Positions 24,037 to 32,645 of a stretch of 38,801 bases of DNA are shown one piece after another. Location of the stretch: NCBI GenBank assembly GCA_021325235.1, contig JAJPHN010000018.1, positions 1 through 38,801 on the forward strand, given 5' to 3'. This DNA is from Terriglobia bacterium (GTDB lineage: Bacteria; Acidobacteriota; Terriglobia; Bryobacterales; Bryobacteraceae). The notes under the pieces are model-generated. The model had not been told where the DNA came from. It did no database searches and worked only from the letters and a program-made list of their open reading frames with translations. Position 1 is the stretch's first letter; the number at the start of each line of letters is the position of its first letter. The position numbers and the translations under genes are program-made.

Positions 24037-24037
24037 G

Positions 24038-24049
24038 GTTGCATACAAT
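24038..24049. promoter_or_regulatory. GntR-like operator variant downstream of gntR
   Basis: GTTGCATACAAT matches the palindrome ATTGTATACAAT at 10 of 12 positions. It lies downstream of gntR and upstream of the Cache-gene leader. It may be a weak regulator site or a chance match. Confidence 0.25.
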
Positions 24050-24075
24050 TGTGCGTGCGATTCGGGAGTATTGGA

Positions 24076-24819
24076 CTATCTGTACCAGCTGCCGCGCTCG
24101 CCGATATTCTGGATCACTTTTTCGAGGCGCTGTGCACCATTCGTCCAGTTCGCCTGTATGCCGGATTCGGCGGTGTCGGCATCACCGTCGGCGATCGCTT
24201 CGATGATGGCGCGGTGCTCATCGACAGACTTTTTGAGATCGTCCAGGATGGCGGTGGCGTATAAGCGCCAGTATCGCTCTGCCTGAGGCTGAACGATCTT
24301 GTGTAGTTCGAGTAGGCGCGGTCCGGCACAGGCCTCGACGATAGTGCGATGGAAACTCATATCAAGGTCGAAGACGCGATTGGCCTGCGAACGATTCTTA
24401 TCGCGCAACGCGGCGAGGCTGCTGTTGTATTCGCGAAGCCTTCGCACAAGCACGCTGCGGGCGGCATGAGGAAGATGTGCGGTGAGGCGGGCAGCTAATC
24501 CTTCCAGGTGGCCAATGATCGAGTAAAGTTCGCGGGCATCTTCCTTAGTCAGGGGCGCAACGATCACGCGCGTTTTCGGGCCATCGCCGGAGGAAACCAC
24601 GTAGCGCTCGCGCTGAAGCCAGTGAAGCGCGCCGCGAATGGGGGTTCGGCTGAATCCAAGACGCTCGGCAAGTTCGGCCTCAATGAGCCAGGTCCCGGGC
24701 AGCAGTTTGCCGCTGACGATCAACTCGCGCAGTTCGTGGAAAGCGAGGCGAAGACTATGGCCCCGGTCGGATTTGGCGCGTTTTCTGACACGCGCGGGTG
24801 TGCGAGCCAAAGAGGACAT
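24076..24819 (-). CDS. GntR-family (FCD) transcriptional regulator
   Basis: A 247-residue regulator. The winged helix lies at about 22-90 (LRELIVSGKLLPGTWLIEAEL, then AERLGFSRTPIRGALHWLQR). The FCD ligand domain follows at about 95-230. FCD domains normally bind a metal through an Asp and three His; here Asp153, His157 (DMSFH) and His202 (EHRAI) are visible. The last His position near 224 reads ANWTN, so the metal site may be altered. The gene is the last of the hydroxyproline operon, two bases after the transporter gene, and probably senses hydroxyproline or a pathway intermediate. The likely operator is the palindrome ATTGTATACAAT at the operon start. The start at ATG 24819 is normal. Confidence 0.93.
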   Translation of the reverse strand: MSSLARTPARVRKRAKSDRGHSLRLAFHELRELIVSGKLLPGTWLIEAELAERLGFSRTPIRGALHWLQRERYVVSSGDGPKTRVIVAPLTKEDARELYSIIGHLEGLAARLTAHLPHAARSVLVRRLREYNSSLAALRDKNRSQANRVFDLDMSFHRTIVEACAGPRLLELHKIVQPQAERYWRLYATAILDDLKKSVDEHRAIIEAIADGDADTAESGIQANWTNGAQRLEKVIQNIGERGSWYR

Positions 24820-24821
24820 GA

Positions 24822-26336
24822 TTACAGATTCGTGGAGGAACGGCCCGAATAGAATTCGTTACTGGATACAATTCTATCGGTACGGCGTTGGTAACGGGTG
24901 AGTACGGCATAAACAGGAATGCCGAGAAGCACAATGGCAATGCCGGGCCAGGTGGTGGCGGGACGAAATACGAGCAGGCAGATTACAACGGCGGTAGCGC
25001 CGGCAATGTAGAGAACCGGCACGAGCGGATATGCCGGAACTCGGAACGGGCGGGCGGCGTCAGGACGCAGTTTTCGCAACCGGATGACACCGGCAACAGT
25101 GGCGATATAGAACAGAAGAGCCGCCGAGATCACGTAGTCGAGCAGATTGCTGTAGAGATTTCCGTACTGATTGGTGGCGGGATCGAAGGTGCGGGGCAGA
25201 ACGAGAACAGCAGCCCACATAGCTTGGATCCACAGCGAGCGGCCGGGAACATGATGGCGATTGAGCCTGGCGGCAGCGGAGAAAAACAGACCGTCGTGGG
25301 CCATGGCGTAGAAGACGCGCGGCCCGGCGAGTATGAGGCTGTTGAGGCATCCGAAGGTCGAGATCATGATGGCGGCGGCCATCAGGAATGCTCCGCGTGC
25401 AGGAAAGATCGAGTTCATCATGGCGGTTGCAACGCGATCGCCGGCCACGTGCTGGATCGCGGGGAACGGTAGAGCGACCAGATAAGCCACATTCGCCAAT
25501 AAGTACAGGGCAATGACGAGAGCGCTGCCGATGGCAAGGGCAAGGGGGAGATTGCGGCGCGGATGTTTCACCTCAGCGCCAGCAAAGGTTACGTTGTGCC
25601 AGGAATCGGCGGAAAACAACGAGCCCGATTGCGCGACACAGATAGCAATGAAAAGTCCGAGACCGGACGAGCTTGTGTTGCGGCTCCAGAAATGCTGAAG
25701 GTTCTGCGCAACGGCCGCTGAATGCCAGCCGATGCTGAAGCCGATGACGATGAGCGCCGCGAGCGCGACGAGTTTCGCGACGGTAGAAACGTTCTGGACG
25801 AACTTACCGTAACGCAGGCCGCGGCTATTGGTCCAGGTCAGGAGCGCAATGATAGAAAGCGCGATGAGCTGAGCAGTGGAAAGCGAGACGGCGTAATGCG
25901 AGGAGATGCGGAGCGGCGCAATGATATAGCGCGTTTCCGAAATAGCCGGCCACAACACACCACAGAAGCGGGCGAAAGCGACGGCAACGGCAGCGATGGT
26001 GCCGGTCTGGATCACGCTGAAGAGAGTCCAGCCATAGAGGAATCCGGCAACGGGAGAAAACGCTTCGCGCAAATAGATGTACATGCCGCCGGCGCCGGGC
26101 AGCATGGAGGCGAGTTCACCATAGGAGAGCGCGGCGGAGACGGTGAGCAGGCCCGCGAAGATCCAGGCGGCGAGAAGTCCCGCGGGGCTGCCAATGATGC
26201 GAGCCATCTCAGCGGGAACGATAAAGATGCCGGAACCGATCATCACGCCGGCAACGACCATGACAGAGTCGAACAGAGACAACTCGCGCAGGAAGGTAGC
26301 GGGTCGGGCGGCCGCCGATGCGTTCACTCTGCTCAC
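24822..26336 (-). CDS. APC-superfamily transporter, probable hydroxyproline uptake
   Basis: A 504-residue permease with about 12 TM helices. The first helix has the classical GVMIGSGIF signature (GSGIF at 34-38), as in LAT/amino-acid-exchanger members. GELASMLPGAGGMYIYLREA follows, and TM6 has SADSWHNVTFAGAEVKHPRR. It sits inside the hydroxyproline catabolic operon, so hydroxyproline or proline-type amino acids are the likely substrate; this is inferred from context only. The start is a GTG at 26336, 13 bases after the deaminase gene. The C-terminal coding region contains a sequence related to the GntR operator (24861-24872). Confidence 0.9.
   Translation of the reverse strand: MSRVNASAAARPATFLRELSLFDSVMVVAGVMIGSGIFIVPAEMARIIGSPAGLLAAWIFAGLLTVSAALSYGELASMLPGAGGMYIYLREAFSPVAGFLYGWTLFSVIQTGTIAAVAVAFARFCGVLWPAISETRYIIAPLRISSHYAVSLSTAQLIALSIIALLTWTNSRGLRYGKFVQNVSTVAKLVALAALIVIGFSIGWHSAAVAQNLQHFWSRNTSSSGLGLFIAICVAQSGSLFSADSWHNVTFAGAEVKHPRRNLPLALAIGSALVIALYLLANVAYLVALPFPAIQHVAGDRVATAMMNSIFPARGAFLMAAAIMISTFGCLNSLILAGPRVFYAMAHDGLFFSAAARLNRHHVPGRSLWIQAMWAAVLVLPRTFDPATNQYGNLYSNLLDYVISAALLFYIATVAGVIRLRKLRPDAARPFRVPAYPLVPVLYIAGATAVVICLLVFRPATTWPGIAIVLLGIPVYAVLTRYQRRTDRIVSSNEFYSGRSSTNL
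24861..24872. promoter_or_regulatory. GntR-like operator variant upstream of gntR
   Basis: ACTGGATACAAT matches the palindrome ATTGTATACAAT at 10 of 12 positions and lies 42-53 bases before the gntR start, inside the end of the transporter gene. It could allow separate autoregulation of gntR. Confidence 0.3.
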
Positions 26337-26349
26337 GAGAATCGCGCGC

Positions 26350-27267
26350 TCAATGTGTTTGAAAAACGGGCGCGGGTTTGTCTTTCAGGGCCTTCGCGAT
26401 GATGCTATGAGCATCCTCGAGTTCGTCACCTTCGAGCGGCAAGCGCGGCGGACGGACACGAGAACTGCCCATTCCGACCTCTTGCTGCACGAGCTTGATG
26501 AGCTGGACAAATTTTGGGACGGTGTCCATGCGAAGAAGCGGTAAGAACCAATGATAAAGGGCGAGGGCCTGCGAGGTCTGCCGATTCCTGGTGAGTTCGA
26601 AGAGCGCGACCGACTCAGCCGGGAACGCGTTCGCCAGGCCGGCAATCCAGCCCACAGCACCCATCGGAATGGATTCGACAATGGCATCATCAACGCCGAC
26701 GAGAATGCGGAGACGTTGCTCCGGAATCAATTCTCGTAACGCAATCACACGTCGCACATCGGCGCTCGATTCCTTTATGGCCAACAAATTCGGATGCTCA
26801 TCTGCAAGTTCGAGCACCTGATGCGGGGCAAAATCGACGCCGTACGCGATGGGATTGTTATATAGCATGCAGGGCAGATCGGTTGCGCGTATGACGGCAC
26901 TCACGTGCGCTTTGATTTCGCGCCAGTCGCCCGGATAGACGTACGGGGGCAGAACCATCAGACCGCGGCAACCGGCGGCAGCGGCATCCTCTGCGATAGA
27001 AACAGCTTCGGCAGTGCTGAGCGCGGCAACGCCGGCGACGACGGGCGCGCGCTGTGCCAGCGATCGAACGCAGGTACGAAGAATCTCGCCTTTTTCGCGT
27101 GGGAGCAAGGTAGCGCCTTCGCCAAGAGATCCGAGCGCGACGATTCCGGTGCAGCCGTTATCGATAAGCCAGCGGCAATGGCGCGCCAGGAAATCGTGAT
27201 CGACGCTGAGATCGTCGCGAAAGGGTGTGGTGATGGCGGGGATGACGCCTTGCCAGTCGAGATTCAT
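26350..27267 (-). CDS. DapA-family lyase, probable 1-pyrroline-4-hydroxy-2-carboxylate deaminase
   Basis: A 305-residue class I aldolase-type enzyme of the dihydrodipicolinate synthase family. The Schiff-base lysine is Lys165 (LLAIKESSAD), Tyr136 sits in LYNNPIAYG, and the substrate loop is GSLGEGATL (46-54). True DapA has GTTGE at that loop, and the family member in hydroxyproline clusters is the deaminase that turns 1-pyrroline-4-hydroxy-2-carboxylate into 2-oxoglutarate semialdehyde plus ammonia. That role is inferred from the adjacent epimerase and dehydrogenase genes. The start overlaps the stop of the alpha-subunit gene by four bases. Length and motifs are intact. Confidence 0.9.
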   Translation of the reverse strand: MNLDWQGVIPAITTPFRDDLSVDHDFLARHCRWLIDNGCTGIVALGSLGEGATLLPREKGEILRTCVRSLAQRAPVVAGVAALSTAEAVSIAEDAAAAGCRGLMVLPPYVYPGDWREIKAHVSAVIRATDLPCMLYNNPIAYGVDFAPHQVLELADEHPNLLAIKESSADVRRVIALRELIPEQRLRILVGVDDAIVESIPMGAVGWIAGLANAFPAESVALFELTRNRQTSQALALYHWFLPLLRMDTVPKFVQLIKLVQQEVGMGSSRVRPPRLPLEGDELEDAHSIIAKALKDKPAPVFQTH

Positions 27268-28529
27268 GAGTGTTCTGCTCCTTCGGTTATGAGGCTTGCC
27301 AGACGCGCCGGGAAAATCGGCGGACGGATGGATGACGGCTCCCAGCCGAATAAGGCTTCGACAATCGGGCCGCAGATACGGCCCTGGCAGGGCCCCATAC
27401 CGCAGCGATGATGCAGCTTTGCGGAACGCCAGGAGTGCACGCTTTCGAGGCTGGCGCGAATGACGTCTTCACAGCGGCAGATAATGGTGTCCTCTCGAAC
27501 GAGCGAGAGTAACTGGGGGCGGAGAGCGAATGTGCGGGTAAGCAAATTTGCGAAACGCTGTGCGCGCCGGCGGCTGGAGAAGAATTTCTTGGCCCGTTCA
27601 AGCTCTCCGGCAGCAGCATAGCCGGCGATTTGTCCTTCGAGCAGCGCCAGATCCGCGCCGCCGATGCCGGTACATTCGCCGGCCGCATAGACGTGATCGA
27701 TGGAAGTGCGCTGAAACGCATCGACCGAAACAGCGGTTGCATTCCGGGCACAGCCGAGCAACTGCGCGACCTCCAGATTGGGCGTGAGCCCGTAGGAGAG
27801 CGCGAGATAGTCGCAGGGCTCGAACCAGCTACGCGCGCCGCGGCGCAAGCGAACGGCTTCGAGAGAGCGCGCCCCATGAGCAGATTCGACCCAGCAACCC
27901 GGGAGGTAGGGAATACCGGCAAGAGTGGCACGGAGTTGAAGCGTTTGCCACAGTTTCGCAGGATGGAAAAGAAGATGGGCAGCGAAGCGGAGCAAGGAAG
28001 ACCAGGACGCCTGCTCGGCGATGCATTTGACGATGGCGCCGTGGGCATGGAAAAACGCTGCGGTAGCGAGTAATAAAGGACCGCTTCCGGCGACCACAAC
28101 GCGTTTGCGATCGAGCGAGAGGCCGGATTTTGCGAGCGCCTGCAATCCGCCGGCGGCCATGATGTTTGGCAGCGTCCAACCAGGAAAGGGTAACAGAAGT
28201 TCGCGAGCACCGGTGGCCAGGACGAGCCGATCGTATACAATTTCGTATGCATTTGACGGAGTTTCGATCAACAACGTCCGGCGAACCGGATCACAGGCTA
28301 TGACCTGCGCGGACGGAACGAACTCTACGGGCAGGGTGGAGAGCCGATTGAACCAGCCATTGTCTGGACTGCCAGCGACTTTCTGATTTCGCCAGATCTG
28401 TCCGCCGGCGCGCGGGTTGTCGTCGATCAGGGTGACGCGGGCGCCTGATTCTGCGGCACGAATGGCGGCAGCGAGTCCGGCTGGACCGGCACCTACAACC
28501 AGGATCCGCGTTTGGCTTCGCGCGCTCAT
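27264..28529 (-). CDS. D-hydroxyproline dehydrogenase alpha subunit-like flavoprotein
   Basis: A 421-residue FAD/NAD(P)-type oxidoreductase. The FAD fold starts with ILVVGAGPAGLAAAIRAAES (GxGxxG at 13-18). A second dinucleotide fold lies at about 143-160 (RVVVAGSGPLLLATAAF), and YAAGECTGIGGADLALLEGQ is the FAD-closing segment. The C-terminal BFD-like domain carries Cys351-x-Cys353 (CRCEDV) and Cys376-x4-Cys381 (CGMGPC) for a [2Fe-2S] cluster. This matches the alpha subunit of the heterotrimeric D-hydroxyproline dehydrogenase and the related HcnB/opine-oxidase family. It overlaps its neighbours by four bases on both sides. The coding region contains an 11/12 match to the GntR palindrome (28230-28241). 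Confidence 0.9.
   Translation of the reverse strand: MSARSQTRILVVGAGPAGLAAAIRAAESGARVTLIDDNPRAGGQIWRNQKVAGSPDNGWFNRLSTLPVEFVPSAQVIACDPVRRTLLIETPSNAYEIVYDRLVLATGARELLLPFPGWTLPNIMAAGGLQALAKSGLSLDRKRVVVAGSGPLLLATAAFFHAHGAIVKCIAEQASWSSLLRFAAHLLFHPAKLWQTLQLRATLAGIPYLPGCWVESAHGARSLEAVRLRRGARSWFEPCDYLALSYGLTPNLEVAQLLGCARNATAVSVDAFQRTSIDHVYAAGECTGIGGADLALLEGQIAGYAAAGELERAKKFFSSRRRAQRFANLLTRTFALRPQLLSLVREDTIICRCEDVIRASLESVHSWRSAKLHHRCGMGPCQGRICGPIVEALFGWEPSSIRPPIFPARLASLITEGAEHS
28230..28251. promoter_or_regulatory. Second copy of the extended GntR-like motif inside the alpha gene
   Basis: ATCGTATACAAT (28230-28241) matches the operon-start palindrome at 11 of 12 positions, and GTATACAAT-NN-CGTATGCA (28233-28251) is shared with 30869-30887 at all 17 defined bases. 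It lies within codons for NAYEIVYD. Whether it is a working internal operator or a coincidence is open. Confidence 0.35.
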
Positions 28530-28786
28530 TCTTGACTCGTGTTGACCTGCATTCCGGGTTCACACAATACCTGGCAACTGCGGCGATTCGGCCGGCCGTT
28601 GATCGTGACCCGGCATTCGAAGCAGATGCCCATACCGCAGACAGGTCCGCGCGGTTCGCCGGAGACGGAGGTGCGAAATACATTAATACCGGAACAAAGC
28701 AAAGCGGCGGCTACGCTGGTGCCCACTGCGACCTCGACAGGATCGCCATTGATCAGGAGCGTAAACCTTTCAATGTGCGAGCGCAT
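28526..28786 (-). CDS. [2Fe-2S] ferredoxin-like gamma subunit of D-hydroxyproline dehydrogenase
   Basis: An 86-residue plant-type [2Fe-2S] protein. Its cluster ligands are Cys50-x4-Cys55-x2-Cys58 and Cys71, in the segments CGMGICFECRV and RRSCQVLC. It resembles the small HcnA-like subunit that accompanies the two flavoprotein subunits in heterotrimeric D-hydroxyproline dehydrogenases. ATG 28786 is chosen because GAGAGAG lies just upstream and the N-terminus fits the family; a longer frame to 28837 looks spurious. The start lies 17 bases inside the end of the beta-subunit gene, and the stop overlaps the alpha-subunit start by four bases. Confidence 0.9.
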   Translation of the reverse strand: MRSHIERFTLLINGDPVEVAVGTSVAAALLCSGINVFRTSVSGEPRGPVCGMGICFECRVTINGRPNRRSCQVLCEPGMQVNTSQE

Positions 28787-29884
28787 AGACTCTCTCTGGC
28801 GCGTAGGGAACGTGAGGAATAGCGGAGGCGCGGCCAAGAATGATATCGGCTAATAAACGAGCGGTTCCGAGCGAAGTCGTGATCCCCAAACCCTCGTGTC
28901 CTGCAGCGAGATAGACGTTGCTGCGGCCGGGGCATGGACCGATAAGCGGCAGGTTATCGGGAGTACTGGCGCGAAAGCCGGTCCAAGTACGAATGATGGA
29001 AAACTCGCGCAGCGCTGGCATGTAATCAATGGCGCGGCGCAGCATGCGGTTGAGCATTCGGGCATCGATCGCGGGGTCCTCTGTTCCGTACTGACGCGAT
29101 GAGCCCAACAAAATCTGACCCGTTGCGCGCGGCTGAGCATTGAAAGCGACCGAATCGGCGTCCGAAGAATGGGCATTTTTTAGATAGCCGAGTTCGATCA
29201 ACTGGTGGCGCACAAACTTGGGGTAGCGATCGGTGATGACGAGGTGGCCTTTGCGCGGCCGGATGGAAACTTCGGGAGCGAATTGGCTGACCAAGGTGCC
29301 GTTGGCGAGCACGATTGTTCCGGCAGCGATCCGCGTGCCATTGGAAAGCCTGACAGAGCTGGTGGAAATGTCGATCGCACAAACTCCGATGAGCAATTCG
29401 GCGCCGAAGGACTGGGCGGCACGGGCCAGAAAGAGAGCGGCCGGAGGTGGATACAAGATTGCATCCTGAGGGAGCAGGAGACCGCCGGCAAGACCGTGCC
29501 GGAGATTCGGTTCGGCCTCACGAAGATCCAGCTCATCGAGAATTTGCACCGGCACGCCGCGGCTGGCATAGAAGGCCGCTTTGCGATGTACTTCAGCGAT
29601 CTCCTGCTGATCCGCCGCGACCCAGAGTGCGCCGGCGGCATGATATTCGCAAGCCGGAGGAAGTGTCGCAGAGAGTTCCTGCCAAAGGAGTTGAGAATAG
29701 CGGCAGAGAGCGAATTGCGCTTCGGAATCGTCCATCAGAGCGAGGTGACCCATGCTGGCTGCGGTCGCACCACCGCCGATAACATCGGGCTCGATGAGGA
29801 CCGTGGTTAGACCGGCGCGGGAAAACTCAGCGGCACAGGCACAGCCGACGATGCCGCCACCTACGATGGCTACGTCGTATGATC

Positions 29885-29888
<4 letters not shown>
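28770..29888 (-). CDS. D-hydroxyproline dehydrogenase beta subunit-like (DAO family)
   Basis: A 372-residue FAD-dependent amine oxidoreductase of the D-amino-acid-oxidase family. The FAD-binding fold starts YDVAIVGGGIVGCACAAEFS (GxGxxG within 9-15), with VLIEP at the end of strand 2. The substrate domain includes RTWTGFRASTPDNLPLIGP, and the C-terminal FAD signature is LAAGHEGLGITTSLGTARLL. In the heterotrimeric enzyme this subunit oxidises cis-4-hydroxy-D-proline to 1-pyrroline-4-hydroxy-2-carboxylate. The assignment rests on the neighbouring alpha and gamma subunits and the epimerase. It overlaps the epimerase gene by four bases (29885-29888). Confidence 0.9.
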
Positions 29889-30859
<971 letters not shown>

Positions 30860-30865
30860 TGCTCA

Positions 30866-30887
30866 ATTGTATACAATCCCGTATGCA
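30866..30887 (-). promoter_or_regulatory. Operator/promoter of the hydroxyproline operon
   Basis: A perfect 12-base palindrome ATTGTATACAAT (30866-30877) of the TTGTATACAA type used by many GntR/FCD regulators lies just before the epimerase start. On the minus strand it contains TATACA, which can act as the -10 element with a weak CTGACT 15 bases upstream. A repressor bound here would block transcription. The adjoining CGTATGCA (30880-30887) forms a possible second half-site. Binding by the GntR protein encoded at the operon end is inferred. Confidence 0.6.
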
Positions 30888-30904
30888 AAGTCAGAGGAGT
30901 ACGT

Positions 30905-31379
30905 CTAGCGAGTGGGACGCGGCTGAAGTCTTAGAGGCAGGCCGGTTCTTCCGTCGTAAGCGTCTATTGCAGGCATTTGACCGACGATCAGAGCTGTGCC
31001 GACGCACGGGTGAGCGCGAGTGCAATCCCCGACATCAAGGAAGCTGAAACTTATGCTGCCGTGGACGATCGTCTTCTGCGTACGATTCAGCAGTGAAATA
31101 CTCATGTGTTCGAGCCAGTCTTCTCCGGCATCAAACGGCTCCACTGCTTGAGGTTTTTGCGAACAGCTGGGTTCTGAGACCGCAAGCGATGGGTTTGCCT
31201 GCGACGGAGATATCCGATATGAGGACTGCGTCGGTCCAGAGAAAAAGTTCCCTGACTTTCACGAGCTTCTGGCCCGTCTGCTGAGCGCTCAGGTCTTGGC
31301 AGGCAAGGTGCAGAACGGACGCGATGAGAATGGCGCATGCGGCGAGCCGGCTGCACATATCGCTGAAGTTAGCGTACAA
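30905..31379 (-). pseudogene. Frameshifted, truncated paralogue of the 32.6-33.4 kb secreted protein
   Basis: Two overlapping frames (31379-31131 and 31144-30905) together align with residues ~1-145 of the intact gene at 32646-33374. Shared phrases include TDAVLISDISVAGK (TDAVLISNISVAGK in the intact copy), FLDVGDC and GQMP-IDAYDGRTG. Removing one A from the A5 run (TTTTT at 31154-31158 on the plus strand) restores a single frame reading LFAKPQAVEPFDAGEDWLEH. Even then the protein stops after GLPLRLQPRPTR, about 100 residues short. The first plausible start is ATG 31358. The copy is therefore broken twice, unless the single-base change is a sequencing error. Confidence 0.75.
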
Positions 31380-31454
31380 CGAAAAAGGCGCGGCCCGTTT
31401 CCGATTAGTTGAACAGTGTTCGACGAGTCGCAGGTTCTTCCGCGAGCTGTACCT
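31380..31454. other. Intergenic gap with an orphan half-terminator sequence
   Basis: The stretch around 31384-31407 contains AAAAAGGCGCGGCCCGTTTC, which matches the T-run and right half of the rpoC terminator (34070-34090) apart from a two-base insertion. The left stem arm is missing, so it should not fold as a terminator. Confidence 0.4.
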
Positions 31455-32633
31455 TCATTCCGGCGCGACCAGCAGAATCACGTCGTACGTCCAGCGGCCG
31501 TCAGCGCGGTGACCGGCGCTGTAGATGCGCGACTTATATCGGAAGAGATTTCCGAACTGGTCCTCTCTCCGCGATTCTTCGTAGCGAAGGCTGATTGCCT
31601 CAATTCCGAAGTTCCGCAGGTGCTTCAGTTCGTCCGGCTGACTAATTCCGTCATGATTTGCATCCTGCCAGAGCAGCAGCTTCTCGTAGACGGCGTCCTG
31701 CCGGTCGATGAGCCCATCTCCATTGCCGCCGTTCTCGGGTTTGTCGAATACCGCAAGGGCGAGGAATCCGTTTTTCGATTGACCGGAGGGGGGATCGGGC
31801 TGTGGCGTAGCGTTTCCGAATAGCTCAGCGCCGTTGTCGATGATACCGTTGCCGTTGCGGTCGAGCGCGATCCAGGCGTTGGTGGAATAGCGCGCCGTCC
31901 ACGAGATGAGCGGCTTCAATCCCGAGTTCGCGATGTCGAAATGCACGCCGTCGTCGACGCCTGTCAGGTGGAAACCGGAATGGTCGACATCGATGACGAT
32001 CGGAGTCTGGGCGTTGCAGCACCAGCCGTCACTATTCCTTGCGTTCGTAGGACATCCCGTGGTGGGGTACTCCGCATAGTTCGCAAGTCCCATGCACTCG
32101 TCCACTGGACAATGCCCATCACAGGGCGGCGGGGGATTGCTACACGTACCACCTTGGCAGTAATGCCCGCAGCAATCGGAGTTTTGACCGCAGGATTGCC
32201 CATTTGACCGACAGGCGCCGCAGGCGTTATTTGATAAGCAGATCAGACCGCTGCAGCATGCTCCTGCATCACAGGCGGTCCCTGATGGCGAACAGCAATT
32301 TGGATCATTGACGGCTTGATACCAGGGTTGTGATCCACAACCAGTAAACCCCGTGCCGTCCGGACAGCTGTTTGTTGGGGACCCGCAGCCTGCATACTGA
32401 TCTTGTAGAGTTTGAATACCTGCTCCAACCGACGTGCCGTCTGTCCAGTCTTGAATTGAGTTATTTGCGCTGATGCCGTTGCTGCAGCATTCATTGCAAA
32501 CGATAACGCCTTTCTCCGTGTTGTACTTAGGGCAGGGCGTATTCCCCGCCCGAACGCTTGGCGCCTGCATCAACAGCCATAATGCGCAGATGGCGAAGAC
32601 CGTGACTCTCAAAAAATTGAGAAGGGATTGCAC
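31455..32633 (-). CDS. Secreted cysteine-rich protein with knottin-like repeats and EF-hand-like loops
   Basis: A 392-residue exported protein (GTG start) with signal peptide 1-29. Residues 31-206 contain 26 cysteines, and none occur after 206. Two adjacent segments have a cystine-knot-like spacing: C114-x6-C121-x4-C126C127-x4-C132-x5-C138 and C141-x6-C148-x5-C154C155-x3-C159-x4-C164. The Cys-free C-terminal half carries calcium-loop patterns: DRNGNGIIDNGAELFG (258-273), GNGDGLIDRQD and DANHDGISQPDE (324-335, a canonical EF-hand loop). It is probably a disulfide-rich extracellular calcium-binding protein of unknown function. It lies in a minus-strand run with a thioredoxin-like gene, which could assist oxidative folding. 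A toxin or adhesive role is possible but unproven. Confidence 0.8.
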   Translation of the reverse strand: MQSLLNFLRVTVFAICALWLLMQAPSVRAGNTPCPKYNTEKGVIVCNECCSNGISANNSIQDWTDGTSVGAGIQTLQDQYAGCGSPTNSCPDGTGFTGCGSQPWYQAVNDPNCCSPSGTACDAGACCSGLICLSNNACGACRSNGQSCGQNSDCCGHYCQGGTCSNPPPPCDGHCPVDECMGLANYAEYPTTGCPTNARNSDGWCCNAQTPIVIDVDHSGFHLTGVDDGVHFDIANSGLKPLISWTARYSTNAWIALDRNGNGIIDNGAELFGNATPQPDPPSGQSKNGFLALAVFDKPENGGNGDGLIDRQDAVYEKLLLWQDANHDGISQPDELKHLRNFGIEAISLRYEESRREDQFGNLFRYKSRIYSAGHRADGRWTYDVILLVAPE

Positions 32634-32645
32634 AAAGCACCTGAT

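Larger units (their letters stand above)
23933..24075. other. Intergenic stretch between gntR and the Cache leader
   Basis: No gene is visible. It holds the end of the hydroxyproline operon transcript, a candidate terminator (24001-24036), a site related to the GntR palindrome (24038-24049) and whatever promoter drives the Cache gene. A small CTCC/GGAG stem lies around 23935-23947. Confidence 0.4.

Noticed and set aside
25722-26402. Plus-strand open frame opposite the operon transporter
   Set aside because: Gly/Glu/Asp/Arg-rich translation typical of the antisense of a membrane protein.
27287-28252. Second minus-strand frame within the alpha-subunit gene
   Set aside because: Ser/Pro-rich translation in an alternative frame; the flavoprotein frame contains the FAD and iron-sulfur motifs.
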